Assembly: GCA_026874595.1 (NCBI GenBank)
Contig: CM049314.1
Coordinates: forward strand, 64,266,800 to 64,330,799
Direction of reading: 5' to 3'
Source: Sipunculus nudus
Taxonomy: Eukaryota; Annelida; Sipuncula; Golfingiida; Sipunculidae
Length of the DNA: 64,000 nt
Below are positions 36,564-47,048 of the stretch, in pieces (the stretch's first letter is position 1; each line of letters opens with the position of its first letter). The position numbers and the translations under genes are program-made. The notes under the pieces were generated by a model, which made no database searches, was not told the DNA's origin, and saw nothing but the letters and a program-made list of their open reading frames with translations.

Positions 36564-37832
36564 TCATGAGAAAGTTTTACCACAGTCCTCACACATACAT
36601 GGCATATCTCCTGGGTGGGTCTTGTTATGGTCATTAAGACCTCTCCTTCCTGAGAAAGCTTTACCACAGTCCTCACATTTAAATGGCTTTTCTCCTGTGT
36701 GGGTCCTGATATGTTTATTAAGACTACTCCTTTGTGAGAAAGCTGTACCACAGTCCTCACATTTAAATGGCTTTTCTCCTGTGTGGGTCCTGATATGTTT
36801 ATTAAGACTACTCCTTTGTGAGAAAGCTGTACCACAGTCCTCACATTTAAATGGCTTTTCTCCTGTGTGGGTCCTGATATGTTTATTAAGATGACTCCTT
36901 TGTGAGAAAGCCTTACCACAGTCCTCACATTTAAATGGCTTTTCTCCTGTGTGGGTCCTGATGTGACAAATGAGATTCAACTTTATCATGAAAGCTTTAC
37001 CACAGTACTCACAACAAAATGGCTTCTCTCCTGTGTGGGTCCTGATATGTTGTTTAAGATGACTCCTTTGTGAGAAAGCTTTACCACAGTCCTCACATAT
37101 AAATGGCTTTTCTCCTGTGTGTTTTTTGACATGATGAAGAAGACCACTCTTTGTTAGGAAGGTTCTTCCACAGTCCTCACATTTAAATGGCTTTTCTCCT
37201 GTGTGAGACCTTATATGTAGATTAAGATTACTCCTATGTGAGAAAGCTTTACCACAGTCCTCACATTTAAATGGCTTTTCTTCTGTGTGGGTCCTGATAT
37301 GTTGATTAAGATTACTCCTTTGTGAGAAAGCTTTACCACAGTCCTCACATTTAAATGGCTTTTCTCCTGTGTGGGTCCTAATATGTTCAATAAGATGACT
37401 CCTTTGTGAGAAAGCTTTGCCACAGTCCTCACATTTAAATGGCTTTTCTCCTGTGTGGGTCCTCATATGTTCATTAAGATGACTCCTTTGTGAGAAAGCT
37501 TTGCCACAGTCCTCACATTTAAATGGCTTTTCTCCTGTGCTAGTCCTCTCATGTTGAACAAGATCATTTTGTAATGAAAAGGTTTTATGGGAGTCCTGAC
37601 ATTTGAAAGTTGTTTTCTTTTTGTGTGTCCTGACATGTTGAATCAGACGATTCTTTTTTGAGAAACCTTTACAACCATCCTCACACTTTTCCCCTGTAGG
37701 AGTCCCGACATGTTGAGTATGATGACTCTTTTGTGAGAAAGCTTTACCACAATCCTCGCATTTAAGTGGCTTTAATCCTGTGTGGATTTTATAAAGCTGA
37801 ATAAGCAACTTTTTTGTACCTATTTCAGACAT
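36564..37832 (-). CDS. Polydactyl C2H2 zinc-finger protein, 422 aa
   Basis: Fifteen finger units of 28 residues (84 bp) can be counted. Units 4-14 are complete C-x2-C-x12-H-x3-H fingers joined by H-T-G-E-K-P-F linkers. Units 1-3 have lost one or more zinc ligands (for example unit 3 lacks its second Cys and last His), and unit 15 is cut by the stop. Such proteins bind DNA in the nucleus, each finger reading about three bases. Contact positions are unusually uniform: many fingers carry Q, S, H or N, and K, E or Q at helix positions -1, 2, 3 and 6. No KRAB, BTB or other effector domain precedes the fingers. The start M-S-E-I-G-T-K-K is the first Met of the open frame, and an upstream exon is possible. 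The ORF is intronless here. Confidence 0.75.
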   Translation of the reverse strand: MSEIGTKKLLIQLYKIHTGLKPLKCEDCGKAFSQKSHHTQHVGTPTGEKCEDGCKGFSKKNRLIQHVRTHKKKTTFKCQDSHKTFSLQNDLVQHERTSTGEKPFKCEDCGKAFSQRSHLNEHMRTHTGEKPFKCEDCGKAFSQRSHLIEHIRTHTGEKPFKCEDCGKAFSQRSNLNQHIRTHTEEKPFKCEDCGKAFSHRSNLNLHIRSHTGEKPFKCEDCGRTFLTKSGLLHHVKKHTGEKPFICEDCGKAFSQRSHLKQHIRTHTGEKPFCCEYCGKAFMIKLNLICHIRTHTGEKPFKCEDCGKAFSQRSHLNKHIRTHTGEKPFKCEDCGTAFSQRSSLNKHIRTHTGEKPFKCEDCGTAFSQRSSLNKHIRTHTGEKPFKCEDCGKAFSGRRGLNDHNKTHPGDMPCMCEDCGKTFS

Positions 37833-39567
37833 GATGAGGAGTAAAGGTGTTCTTCTGTGTGAAACCTAGACCATATTTTACCACTTTAAAGAGATCTGCT
37901 TATGTGCGAGTCCTGGTGAGTTTTACACACAAAAATCCTTTTTTTTCAGTAGGGTATAATCTCTTAGCAGTTTTTACATTGCAATATCTTTCCACAAATT
38001 TATGGAACCTAAAAGGGTTAAGATTATGCGAGGCTTCACAACATTCCTAATATTCAAATGGTTTTACTTCTGTTGCAAGCTTTTTTAGGTTTAATTTGAT
38101 ACACTTGGCAACTGTCTGCTTTTCAAGTGGGCGCATTCGTGGTGAAAATGGTTATTTTAGTCACCACCACTGTTCAATGTGTGACATTTATATTGCAATC
38201 TTGTGTAATCCCCTTTTTCAATTTTTATTTATATCACGTGACCACCAGAGCAGGTCTTATGTCGCGTTTTATGCACAATGTTCCTGTCTCCTGGTCCACG
38301 TTTAAAAATGTGTTCATGTGAAGGTCAGATGGGCAAATGACTTTCATCAAAGAAACGTCCTAATGTATATTCCTCTCCCCACTGTCAATCTACAATGAAA
38401 CAGATTTAGGGTATAAAGGTAGGCAGAGCATATAAATATTATGTCTGAAAAACACGTAGAAATGTCGGAAAAAATGAAAATGTTGGTGACCAAAGTTATG
38501 CAGAATTTCAGGCTGATACATCAAATCAATCCACTCTTAATTGATATATGTGTGTAATGTAAACATCTTTTAAAAATGGTTGTAAGTGCCATCTATGTTG
38601 CATACCGGTAATGGACAATGCCATTCTAAGGTTTGGATGTGTAAAATTTAAGTTTGACACATAAACACTCCTAAGATAAATTTATGGGTGTGTCCACATA
38701 AGGACAGGGGGAGCCACCTGTCTTGTGCAAAGCTGGCAAAGACTGACGGATAAACAAACTGTCAGGCAGAAACGTCCATTAACATTCAGAGTTGTGTAAT
38801 TTCCAGACAGCCATGTATTGTGATACTGTTAGTGCTCTTTCAACTGTTGTTTTTCAGGAGGTGGATACATTAAATTTTGCCTTCGTCCAGTTCCATCTGA
38901 TTTTAAAGTTAAAGGAGGATCATTATCATTATAGTAAATCAACCAAATAATGTAAGTGGTGGTTTAGGAATAGTCTGATTATTTTTATAGAAGTATATAT
39001 ATGATCTCTTATATACTATGCATGGTTAATGTTTGGGCTACTTAGTTATGTTTTTGTTGGGATTGTTTTTCATTTCTTATGTGCTTTTAGGTAAAATGTA
39101 TTGTTCTTGTACACTATAATTTTCATATTACATGTAGAATGAATAAGTCACCTTGTCACGGTGCTCAGCTGTAACTGATTCTGAGAATATTTGTATGAAA
39201 TCCTAGTTGTTGTGTTGACTGCGCATTTTTAGGACTACATGAAAGATGCATGAGCCTCTCATGATCACAAACATGTATTTGTAAAAATTTCAGTATTACA
39301 ACTAACTGACTGTTTTATGCATTTAAGTATATCCACTGGCAAAATACAAAACCCTGCAAATTATAGACAAATGGAAATGGGCATAAAACACATTTGATTT
39401 ATTAACAGAAATAAAATGCTGATAAAAATTTAAATTTTCTATTTTCAAATAAGCATAAACTTATTTTGATAAGCAAGTTAAAACAAGCCAATTAAGTATA
39501 CCTTGTATCTGCAATGTGTTATATATGAAACTTGTAACCTGAAACCATTTATTGATTTAATAAGGAA
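37833..39567. other. Intergenic, with degraded repeat traces at 38,460-38,770
   Basis: 38,500-38,720 carries weak A-B-like phrases (TTTCAGGCTGATACATCAAA, GGGGGAGCCACCTGTCTTG). 39,150-39,170 has a bare GTCACGGTGCTCAGCTG, a family E left-end fragment. Nothing else is supported; the open frames at 38,096-38,321 show no domain. Confidence 0.4.
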
Positions 39568-40010
39568 ACAGGGGACCCTTTGGTCACGGTGCTCAGCTAA
39601 AGTCCACCTTGAAGGTCAACAAGTGACCCATGGGTAATGACACTCAGCTGCCAAGCATGATTTGCGACATAATGGGCTGCCATTCACCACTTCAAGTCAA
39701 ATGAACCTATATGCCAATTTTGTTGAAACGTTCTACGTTGACATAAATATGTATCACGTATGTCTGGTTAAACTTGAACAGAGTAAATTAATGGTATGAG
39801 GCAAAATGTTAGGTTGTTGAGCTATCAGGAACTAATCCCACAGCTTGCTTGATACCTGTTAGTCACAAAAGGAATACCACACAGGCCAAATATAAGATCA
39901 AAATATGTAGTAAAAAATCAAGGAAATCCGTGCAAGATTTATTGTGAAACAGGTGCTTCTGTATTCATTTTGATTTATTTTTTATTGCGGAAAATTTACA
40001 ACAATCTACG
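39568..40010 (+). mobile_element. Two adjacent family E left ends; the second extends about 390 bp
   Basis: A short left end at 39,568 (CAGGGGACCC then GCTCAGCT) is followed at 39,620 by CAAGTGACCCATGGGT. The second copy matches 42,025-42,340 and then 43,681-43,720, running continuously through GAAACAGGTGCTTCTGTAT. It is therefore the uninterrupted reference for the A-B insertion in the copy at 42,025. No right end is visible. Confidence 0.65.
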
Positions 40011-40099
40011 AAAGCAGATTTATTGTATCAGAACTACGCTCCCGAGGCAGCGGAAATATTGCGCTTCTAAAGAAGCAACTGATTTTCACTCTGCCAGCT

Positions 40100-40640
40100 T
40101 TGACCATTTATGATATATTTAGACACCAGATCGCGGTTTGTTGTCCACTGAAATAAACGTGCGTATGATGTGACAAGCAGCCAATCAGATGCCAATAAAC
40201 AAACACTCGACAGGCATCCTGGCTCCGCCCATTGCCGCACTTCAAGCGCCGTTTGATGAGTTTCCGGTCGAATTTAAATTGCTCCCTCTGCATTCTCGCA
40301 TCAGTGACATTGTGACTGTGTTAGCGTAGCCATGTATCTGTTGTCTTCAGAACTGAAACCAGCCAGCGAGGTGTGCACGCAGCCTTTGTTGTTACATTTC
40401 GTTTGAATTACAGCTCACCGGCCGAGCATCCTATGTGCCCAAGGCCCTAAGCAAACCACGTCAGGGGCAATTCTCTCTGAGCCTGTGGCCTGTTTAGACG
40501 GTTACGCTGGGGGATGAGCTGTCACTCAAAAGAAAGGAATATGATTGGCTCCGTGTATTCCTCGCTTGGCTTTGTCTTCCAGCACAAAGTTTCATCTGAT
40601 TGGACAAAAATACAGTGCTCCCCTCTGGTGTTGCAAAGCA
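40100..40640. promoter_or_regulatory. Promoter-like, CpG-richer region with CCAAT and GC boxes
   Basis: CCAAT-type motifs occur at about 40,191 (GCCAATCAG), 40,545 (GATTGG) and 40,597 (GATTGG), and a GC-box (GGCTCCGCCCA) at about 40,221. CpG density is clearly higher than in the flanks. On the plus strand ATG at 40,332 opens a 13-codon frame ending at a donor-like GAG|GTGTGC (40,370/40,371). On the minus strand the region lies about 2.3 kb upstream of the zinc-finger frame and could be its promoter. Both readings are inference. Confidence 0.35.
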
Positions 40641-41442
40641 GGATATGAGGTCATAACAAACAGTGCATTACGATATAGGAAGTAGCCCTATAGGTAAAGC
40701 GCTGTGTAAAGAGCGTATATCAGAACTTGCCTGAGTAAAATGTTTGGCCTGATTTTAACAGTATGCTTAAATGTAGTGTATTAGGAAGTCACAAAATGAA
40801 ACTGAGCATTTACCTAGTTTGGTGTCCTTATTTAAAAAGACAAATAGGGTAAATGTCAACTCTGCATAGCATCAGGCATATCAGCTGTAGTGTGGTAATT
40901 TTTTTTTTCTTGGCTAGCATCTTCTAGGTTTATCTTGAAGGAATGTGCATATTTCATAAAATACATCAGTGATGACAGACATCCCCATTCCCAGGTATCA
41001 TTTTGTAATTTGTATTATTACAAAAATTAGAAATCCACTTGCAACAATATAACATAGAAAACAAGCTACATTTGACACATTAAAAAAATCATAACTTTTT
41101 TTTCATTTGATAAATTCAAGTCTGGTTTTCGATAATTAGATCAACTATATATGCTGAAGAGATTGAAATACTGACTTGTATATCAATTTATAAAACAAAA
41201 GATTTAGAAATAATTTGACTCATGTTTCCAGGAATAATGTCACCCAAACAGGCCTTTGGTGACCAAAGTGGGTGGCCTGGTGCCTGACAAAGCAAATGAT
41301 ACGATAGACTCTCTAAAATAAAGACTTCAATGACTGGCCTAATTTTGAGCTTGTATATTCATATTTCTGATTTTAACAGATTATCTCCTTACATGTACCT
41401 GCTGTGAAAATATAAACAATAAATGTTTGCATTAGATCCTCA
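40641..41442. other. No recognised feature
   Basis: AT-rich spacer up to the outer family A-B element. No convincing ORF, RNA gene or repeat. Confidence 0.5.
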
Positions 41443-42341
41443 TTGTATCCGCCAAAACAGAGTTTTGCGGATACTATGTTTTCAGCTGGCCACCGCCGCC
41501 GCGTTGGTGTCCGGAGAACTCCTCTGTAACCACTGGGCAGAATTTTACGAAACCTGGGATTATGTTCTAGTCACATGTGAACTGCTGCGCCCCGATTTTG
41601 TTTTGACCTCTGACCTTTCCTCTGCTCTCTGTGTCCATTTGTGCGTCTGTTTCCACACAAAACCCCACATATCTCGGAAACCCTTTGACTGATCAGGCTA
41701 AAATTTTACACAAATGTAGCCCTTGGATAGATTTATAACATACACTAAAATGGTGGCGCCACCTCCAACCATTTTTTAACTATGTCCATCTGTTCATCTG
41801 CCTTGGGATGAAATCACTCATATCTCTGCATTGGTTGGACTTATCCACCTGAAATTCGGCATGCTTATACATCCTGGATAGCTTTCTTAATTTTTTGACA
41901 GGTGGCGCCACCTACATTCACGTTTACGCTGCAGACATCCAAGCTCTTATCTCGGGAACCTTGACGATCAGGATAAAAATTTTACACAAATGTAGCCCTT
42001 GGATAGCTTTATAACATACACTAACAAGTGACCCATGGGTCATGACGCTCAGCTGCTATGCATGACCTGTGACATCATGGACTGAGATTCACAACTTCCA
42101 GTCAAATTTTGAAGAACCAATTTGCCAATTTGTTGAAAATTTTCTGTGACAACAGAAATATATATCACTTATGTCTGGTTAAAACACAGTGAATTGATGG
42201 TCTGAGGAAAATGCATGATTGTTAAGCTATCAGGAACTATTCCAACAGCTTGCTTGAAACCTGTCAGTCCCATAAGGAACTTCACAAAGGGCAAATATAA
42301 GATCAAAATATATAGCAAAAATCAAGGAAATACATGCCAGA

Positions 42342-43680
42342 ACTAGAATACGGGTAGTCGACAAACGACTACGTGTATCCGCCTAAATCAGAGTGGAACT
42401 GGTGAAGTGAGGCATGGATTGAGTGGCAAGGGGAAATAGAGTGAAGTGTTGCATATTAGCATGGATGTCTGCAGCCCCATTGTGTATGTAGGTTGCGCCA
42501 CCTACCACAAAATCCATAAAGCTGTCCAAGTTGTATACATATGCAAAATTTAAGGCAGATAAGTCAAACCACTACATGTATATGAGTGATTTTTGCCCTT
42601 GGCAGACAAACAGATGGACGCTGTGCAAAAATGGCTGCAGGTGGTGCCACCAGTTTTGCGTATGATAAAGAGCTATGTGAGAACTATACACATGCAAAAC
42701 TTTGGCCCAATCGGTCAAACGGTTCCCAAGATATGAGCTTGGATATCTGCTGCATAAATGTAGAATGTAGGTGGCGCCACCTGTCATAAAATCAAGAGAG
42801 CGGTCGGGGATGTATAAACCTGCAAAATTTAAGGCAGATATGTCAAACCACTGCAGAGATATGAGTGATTTTATCCATTGGCAGACAAATAGACGGGAGC
42901 TGTGCAAAAATGGCTGCAGGTGGCGCCACCAGTTTTGCGTATGATACAGAGCTATGTGAGATCTATACACATGCAAAATTTTGGCTCAATCGGTCAAACG
43001 GTTCCCGAGATATGAGCTGAGATGTCTGCAGCGTAAACTTTAATGTAGGTGGCGCCACCTGTCATAAAATCAGAAAAGCTGTCTAGGATGTATACGCATG
43101 CCGAATTTTAGGTGAATTAGTCAAACCACTGCAGAGATACGAGTGATTTTAACCCCAGGCAGATGAACAAATAGACACTGTGCAAACATGGTTGCAGGTG
43201 GCGCCACCTTTTGTTGTATATGTTATAAAGCTATCCCAGGGCTATATTTGTATACGCATGCTGAATTTCAGGTGAATTAGTCAAACCACTGCGGAGATAT
43301 GAGTGATTTTAACCCAAGGCATACAAACAGATGGACACTGTGCAAACATGGTTGCAGGTGGCGCCACCATTTTTTGTATGTTAAACAGCTCTCCAAGGGC
43401 TTCATTTGTGCAAAAAATTTCCTGATCGGTCAAACGGTTCCCGAGATATGTTGGTTTATGTGTGGAAACAGACACACAAACTGACGCAGAGTGCAGAAGA
43501 AAGGTCAGAGGTCAAAACAAAATTGGGGTGCAGCAGTTCACATGTGAACTGAACATAATCCCGGGTTTCGTAAAAATTCTGCCCAGCGGTTATGGAGGAG
43601 TTCTCCGGACACCTACGCGGCGGCAGTGGCTAGCAGCTGAAAACCTAGTATCCGCAAAACTCTGTTTTGGCAGATGCAAT
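42342..43680 (+). mobile_element. Inner family A-B element, 1.34 kb, nested in family E
   Basis: The left hairpin GTAGTCG-ACAAA-CGACTAC is at 42,354-42,372. The array has exact palindromes starting at 42,770, 42,919, 43,048, 43,197 and 43,357. AGGTCAGAGGTCA is at 43,502-43,514, and the right end is TAGTATCCGCAAAAC...GATGC. The flanks (CATGCCAGA | TTATTGAGAAACAGG) rejoin to the continuous family E sequence seen at 39,930-39,960, with insertion between A and T and no evident duplication. Confidence 0.8.
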
Positions 43681-44749
43681 TATTGAGAAACAGGTGCTTC
43701 TGTATGAATTTTTATTCAATACAAGCCAACTGTATTGCACTTTTATAAATGATGGTAATATTTATTCAGAAATATTTGACCCAATCCTTTACAAGATTAC
43801 ATAAATATACATCCAACTGCATTCACTTTAACTGTTCTTGAGATAATATGATCAAAAGGAATTAAAAGATGGTTGCCTGGTGGCCATATTGGACTTTTGA
43901 CATGTCTGAAATCAGACAAACATTCTCTAAATCGGATCAAACATTAAAGAAACATTACTGAAACTGCACTGAAGAAATAATTTCTATGGTGGCTAACTGG
44001 CAGACATAATGGACTTCTGACAAGTATGACATTTGATATCCCACATTCTCCAATAAGAGACCAAACTTGGGGCAAATTATCCAGTAATGAATGCCCAAAA
44101 TAATTCAAAAGGCATGTCCAGGAGCTCATATCAGATTTATAGATATGCAATTGTAAAAAGTGTAAGTCCAATATTTTTTATTATCACTCTGCTTTTCAAT
44201 GGGGTCAGCAGGGTAGGTAAACTGCCAAACCTGAAAGAAAAGAAATGCAGAAAGCATGACTAAGGGTCTTGAAATAAAACAAAAAGCCATCCTAAATCAA
44301 GGTACACATCCACATATTATGAGAACAAACACTTCCTTTTATATGTGGTGATATATATTAAAATATTCAGATATCTAGGAAACTATGTTTATTGCTAGGA
44401 TTCCATAAAATAAACTGCAAAATGTTCCCATCATCTTATAAATCAGTAGCTAAACCTTAATACTATTCTCTCATAGTCTTAATGCCTGGCTGAAGCATTC
44501 AGACAACAGTGTTTTTGTTATGAAGTAACGAGGTACTTATCACTGATCCTTATCACTTAATAGGCTGAAACAAAAGGGAGTCATATGTCACCAGTGTCAC
44601 TCACAATTACAGCCACACAGGGAGATAACCAGCTGGGGTGGGATGGTTATATATACAAGAAAAATAGAGATGGTCTATAAAATAAGTAATTGTGAACATC
44701 ACTGACCTATAAAATAAGTAATTGTGAACATCACTGACCTATGACCTTG

Positions 44750-45590
44750 GCATTTTGCCCACATATCAACTGGATTTTTTCTAAATGATGGGTAACTACT
44801 AACTACTTAAATCTGGTGTAATTACTTGGCAACCAATGGGTGAATAACTTTGACCTGCAACCTTTAACCTGCTGACCAGCTGACCCTAAAATCAATAAGT
44901 TATTTATTCAAGCAAAAAGACCCATAAATATGAAGTTTGAGTCAAACTGAGTGATGCATAGATGTGGCATATGTGAAAGACTGAAGGTTTGGGTTGAACA
45001 GTTACACTTGAAATATGCTAACAAGCATTTAGAACAATTAAATATTGTGACCTTGACCTTTGACTTTTTGACCTCAACATCAATAGGCTTCTTCCCTTAT
45101 TGGTAGGTAAGCCATATATGACAGATGGAAGGTACAGATTGAAAAGTTTGCCTGAAAATTACTCCATGCAAGAAGTGGGTGCTGTGAACTTGACCTTTGA
45201 CCTCAAAATCAACAGGTCTTTTCCCCTGTTGGCAGAGAAGCCATATCAGTGCTGAAAGGTTTGGAATGAAAAGTCTAGCTTGAAATGTGTCCACAACCTT
45301 TTCAAAGAAGTGGATCCTGTGACCCTGACCTTTGACCTTGTGACCTCAAAATCTATAGGATTCTTCTCCAACTTAGTAGGTGAGCTATATGTGAAAGATC
45401 AAAGAATTGGGATGAAAGGGTTGGCTTAAAATGCATCCACAGGCTTTTCAAAGAAGAGGCTCCTGTGACCTTGACCTTTGACCTTTTGACCTAAAAAAAA
45501 TTATGGTTCTTCCCCTGTTGGTAGGTGAGCTGTATGTGAAAGATGGAAGGTTTGGGATGAAAATTTTGTCTCAAAGAGTTATTTCTGGGG
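44750..45590 (+). repeat. TGACCTTGACCTTTGACCT core repeats (family E interior)
   Basis: Units of about 137-146 bp each carry TGACCTTGACCTTTGACC or a close variant, at 45,048, 45,185, 45,320 and 45,466. Each is followed by CTCAAAATCAATAGG-type sequence and GGTAGGTGAGCTATATGTG. Further units are at 46,460-47,048 and 49,384-49,850. The reverse complement contains a consensus nuclear-receptor DR1 (AGGTCAAAGGTCA) overlapping TCAAGGTCA. Confidence 0.8.
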
Positions 45591-47048
45591 GGTGCAAACA
45601 CACCCCATAACTTTGAGAATATAGGTCACAGTGACCTAATTTCAGGTTTGCAAGGAGATCTTTTTATAACCTCTAAGACTGCATAGGGTTCATGGCCCTA
45701 GCCCCTATGGTTACGATTTGTGCCCTGCTAACGGCCGGACGGACAGACGGAAGGACAACGGACAAACACCCATTGCTATAGCCCAGCAGGACTGAAAGTC
45801 AGCTGAGCTAAAAATGGTGGCGCCACCTGCAACCATTTTTGCACAGTGTCCGTCTGTTTGTCTGCTGTGGGATAAAATTACTCCTATGTCTGTAGTGGTT
45901 TGACATAACTACCTAAAATCATGCAGGTTTATACATCCTGGACAGCTTTCTGGATTTTATGACAGGTGGCACCACCTACATTTATGTGACAGCTTTGTGC
46001 ATTTGTGGTAGGTGGCGCAACCTACATATACATTTTGCCTGCAGACCATGCTAATATGCAACACACCTCACTCTATTTTCCCTTGCCACTCAATCAATGC
46101 CTCACTTCACCTGTTCCACTCTGATTTCGGCGGATACACGTAGTTGCTTGTCGACTACCCGTATTCTAGTTTTTATCATCAGTTTAAAAAGTTTACCATA
46201 CATTTACAGTGTATCACATATATCTGTAACTAAGTTGATTCACAATTCTATATTGTATGATAAGAACATTAACTTACTGGACTATATTGCTAAAAATGAT
46301 GCAATTTTTAAACTAGGGACCCATGGGTCTCAACTCTCAGCTGCATTGGTCTATAAGGAGATATATGTTTATGAGGTTTTCCAAAATATTGGTCCTGTGA
46401 TCAGTTTGAAGCCAACCTGTCTACCCAAACTGGAGTTATCATCCATAAACTAATTTGTGAATGGATGGCCCCCATGACCTTGACCTTGTGACCCCAAAAT
46501 CCATCAGTTACTTCACTTTTGGCAGGTGAGCAACATCTGCAAGATAGAATGTTTGGGACAAAAGTTTGGCTAAAAATGCATCAACAATCTTTTTAAAGAA
46601 TTGGGTCGTGTGACCGTGACCTTTGGCCTTATGCCCACCAAAATCAAAAGGGTTCTTACATTATTGGTGGGTCATATATAGGTCCAAATTGAAAACAATA
46701 TATCAGTCCAAACTGGAGTTATCATCCAGAAACAAATACGTGGACAGATGGGCCCCTGTGATGATGATCTTTGACCTTGTGACCACCAAATCAATCAGTT
46801 TCTTCCCAGCTAAGTTATATGTGCAAGATGGAGGTTTTGGATGAAATATTTAGCTTAATATGCATCCACAATCTTTCTTAATACTGCGACCTTGACCTTT
46901 GACCTAATGATCCCAAAATTGAACAGATTCTTCCCCTATTGGCAGGTTAGCAATATCTTGGAGTTGGAAGGTTTGGGATGAAAAGTTTGGCTTCAAATGC
47001 ATATGCATTCTTTTTAAAGAAATGAATCCTGTGACCATGACCTTTGAC

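Larger units (their letters stand above)
42025..45809 (+). mobile_element. Middle family E element, itself split by an A-B element
   Basis: The left end contains the perfect palindrome TGACCCATGGGTCA (42,029-42,042). The right end is AGTCAGCTGAGCT at 45,797-45,809, preceded by GGACGGACAGACGG. Its own sequence is 42,025-42,341 plus 43,681-45,809. The second part includes a stretch shared with 63,514-64,000 (44,240-44,780), a 34-bp tandem duplication (44,674-44,741) and a TGACCTTGACCTTTGACC satellite-like core with units of about 140 bp (44,750-45,590). Confidence 0.75.
41443..46171 (-). mobile_element. Outer family A-B element (minus), split by a family E insertion
   Basis: The B end at 41,443 carries a long hairpin (arms 41,445-41,458 and 41,462-41,474, loop AGA, one bulge). 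The A end at about 46,171 is the reverse complement of CTAGAATACGGGTAGTCGAC. The two parts, 41,443-42,024 and 45,810-46,171, join as CACTAA|AAATGGTGGCG, the same phrase as the intact unit at 41,741-41,760. Exact palindromes lie at 41,752, 41,901 and 45,816. It includes a TGACCTCTGACCT box (41,604-41,616). Confidence 0.75.

Noticed and set aside
36550-37432. Additional ORFs over the zinc-finger array (plus strand and other minus frames)
   Set aside because: They are off-frame readings of the 84-bp finger repeat.
41443-43680. Apparent single transposon with inverted repeats of several hundred bp
   Set aside because: Flank rejoining shows two oppositely oriented A-B copies separated by a family E insertion, so the inverted repeats belong to different insertions.
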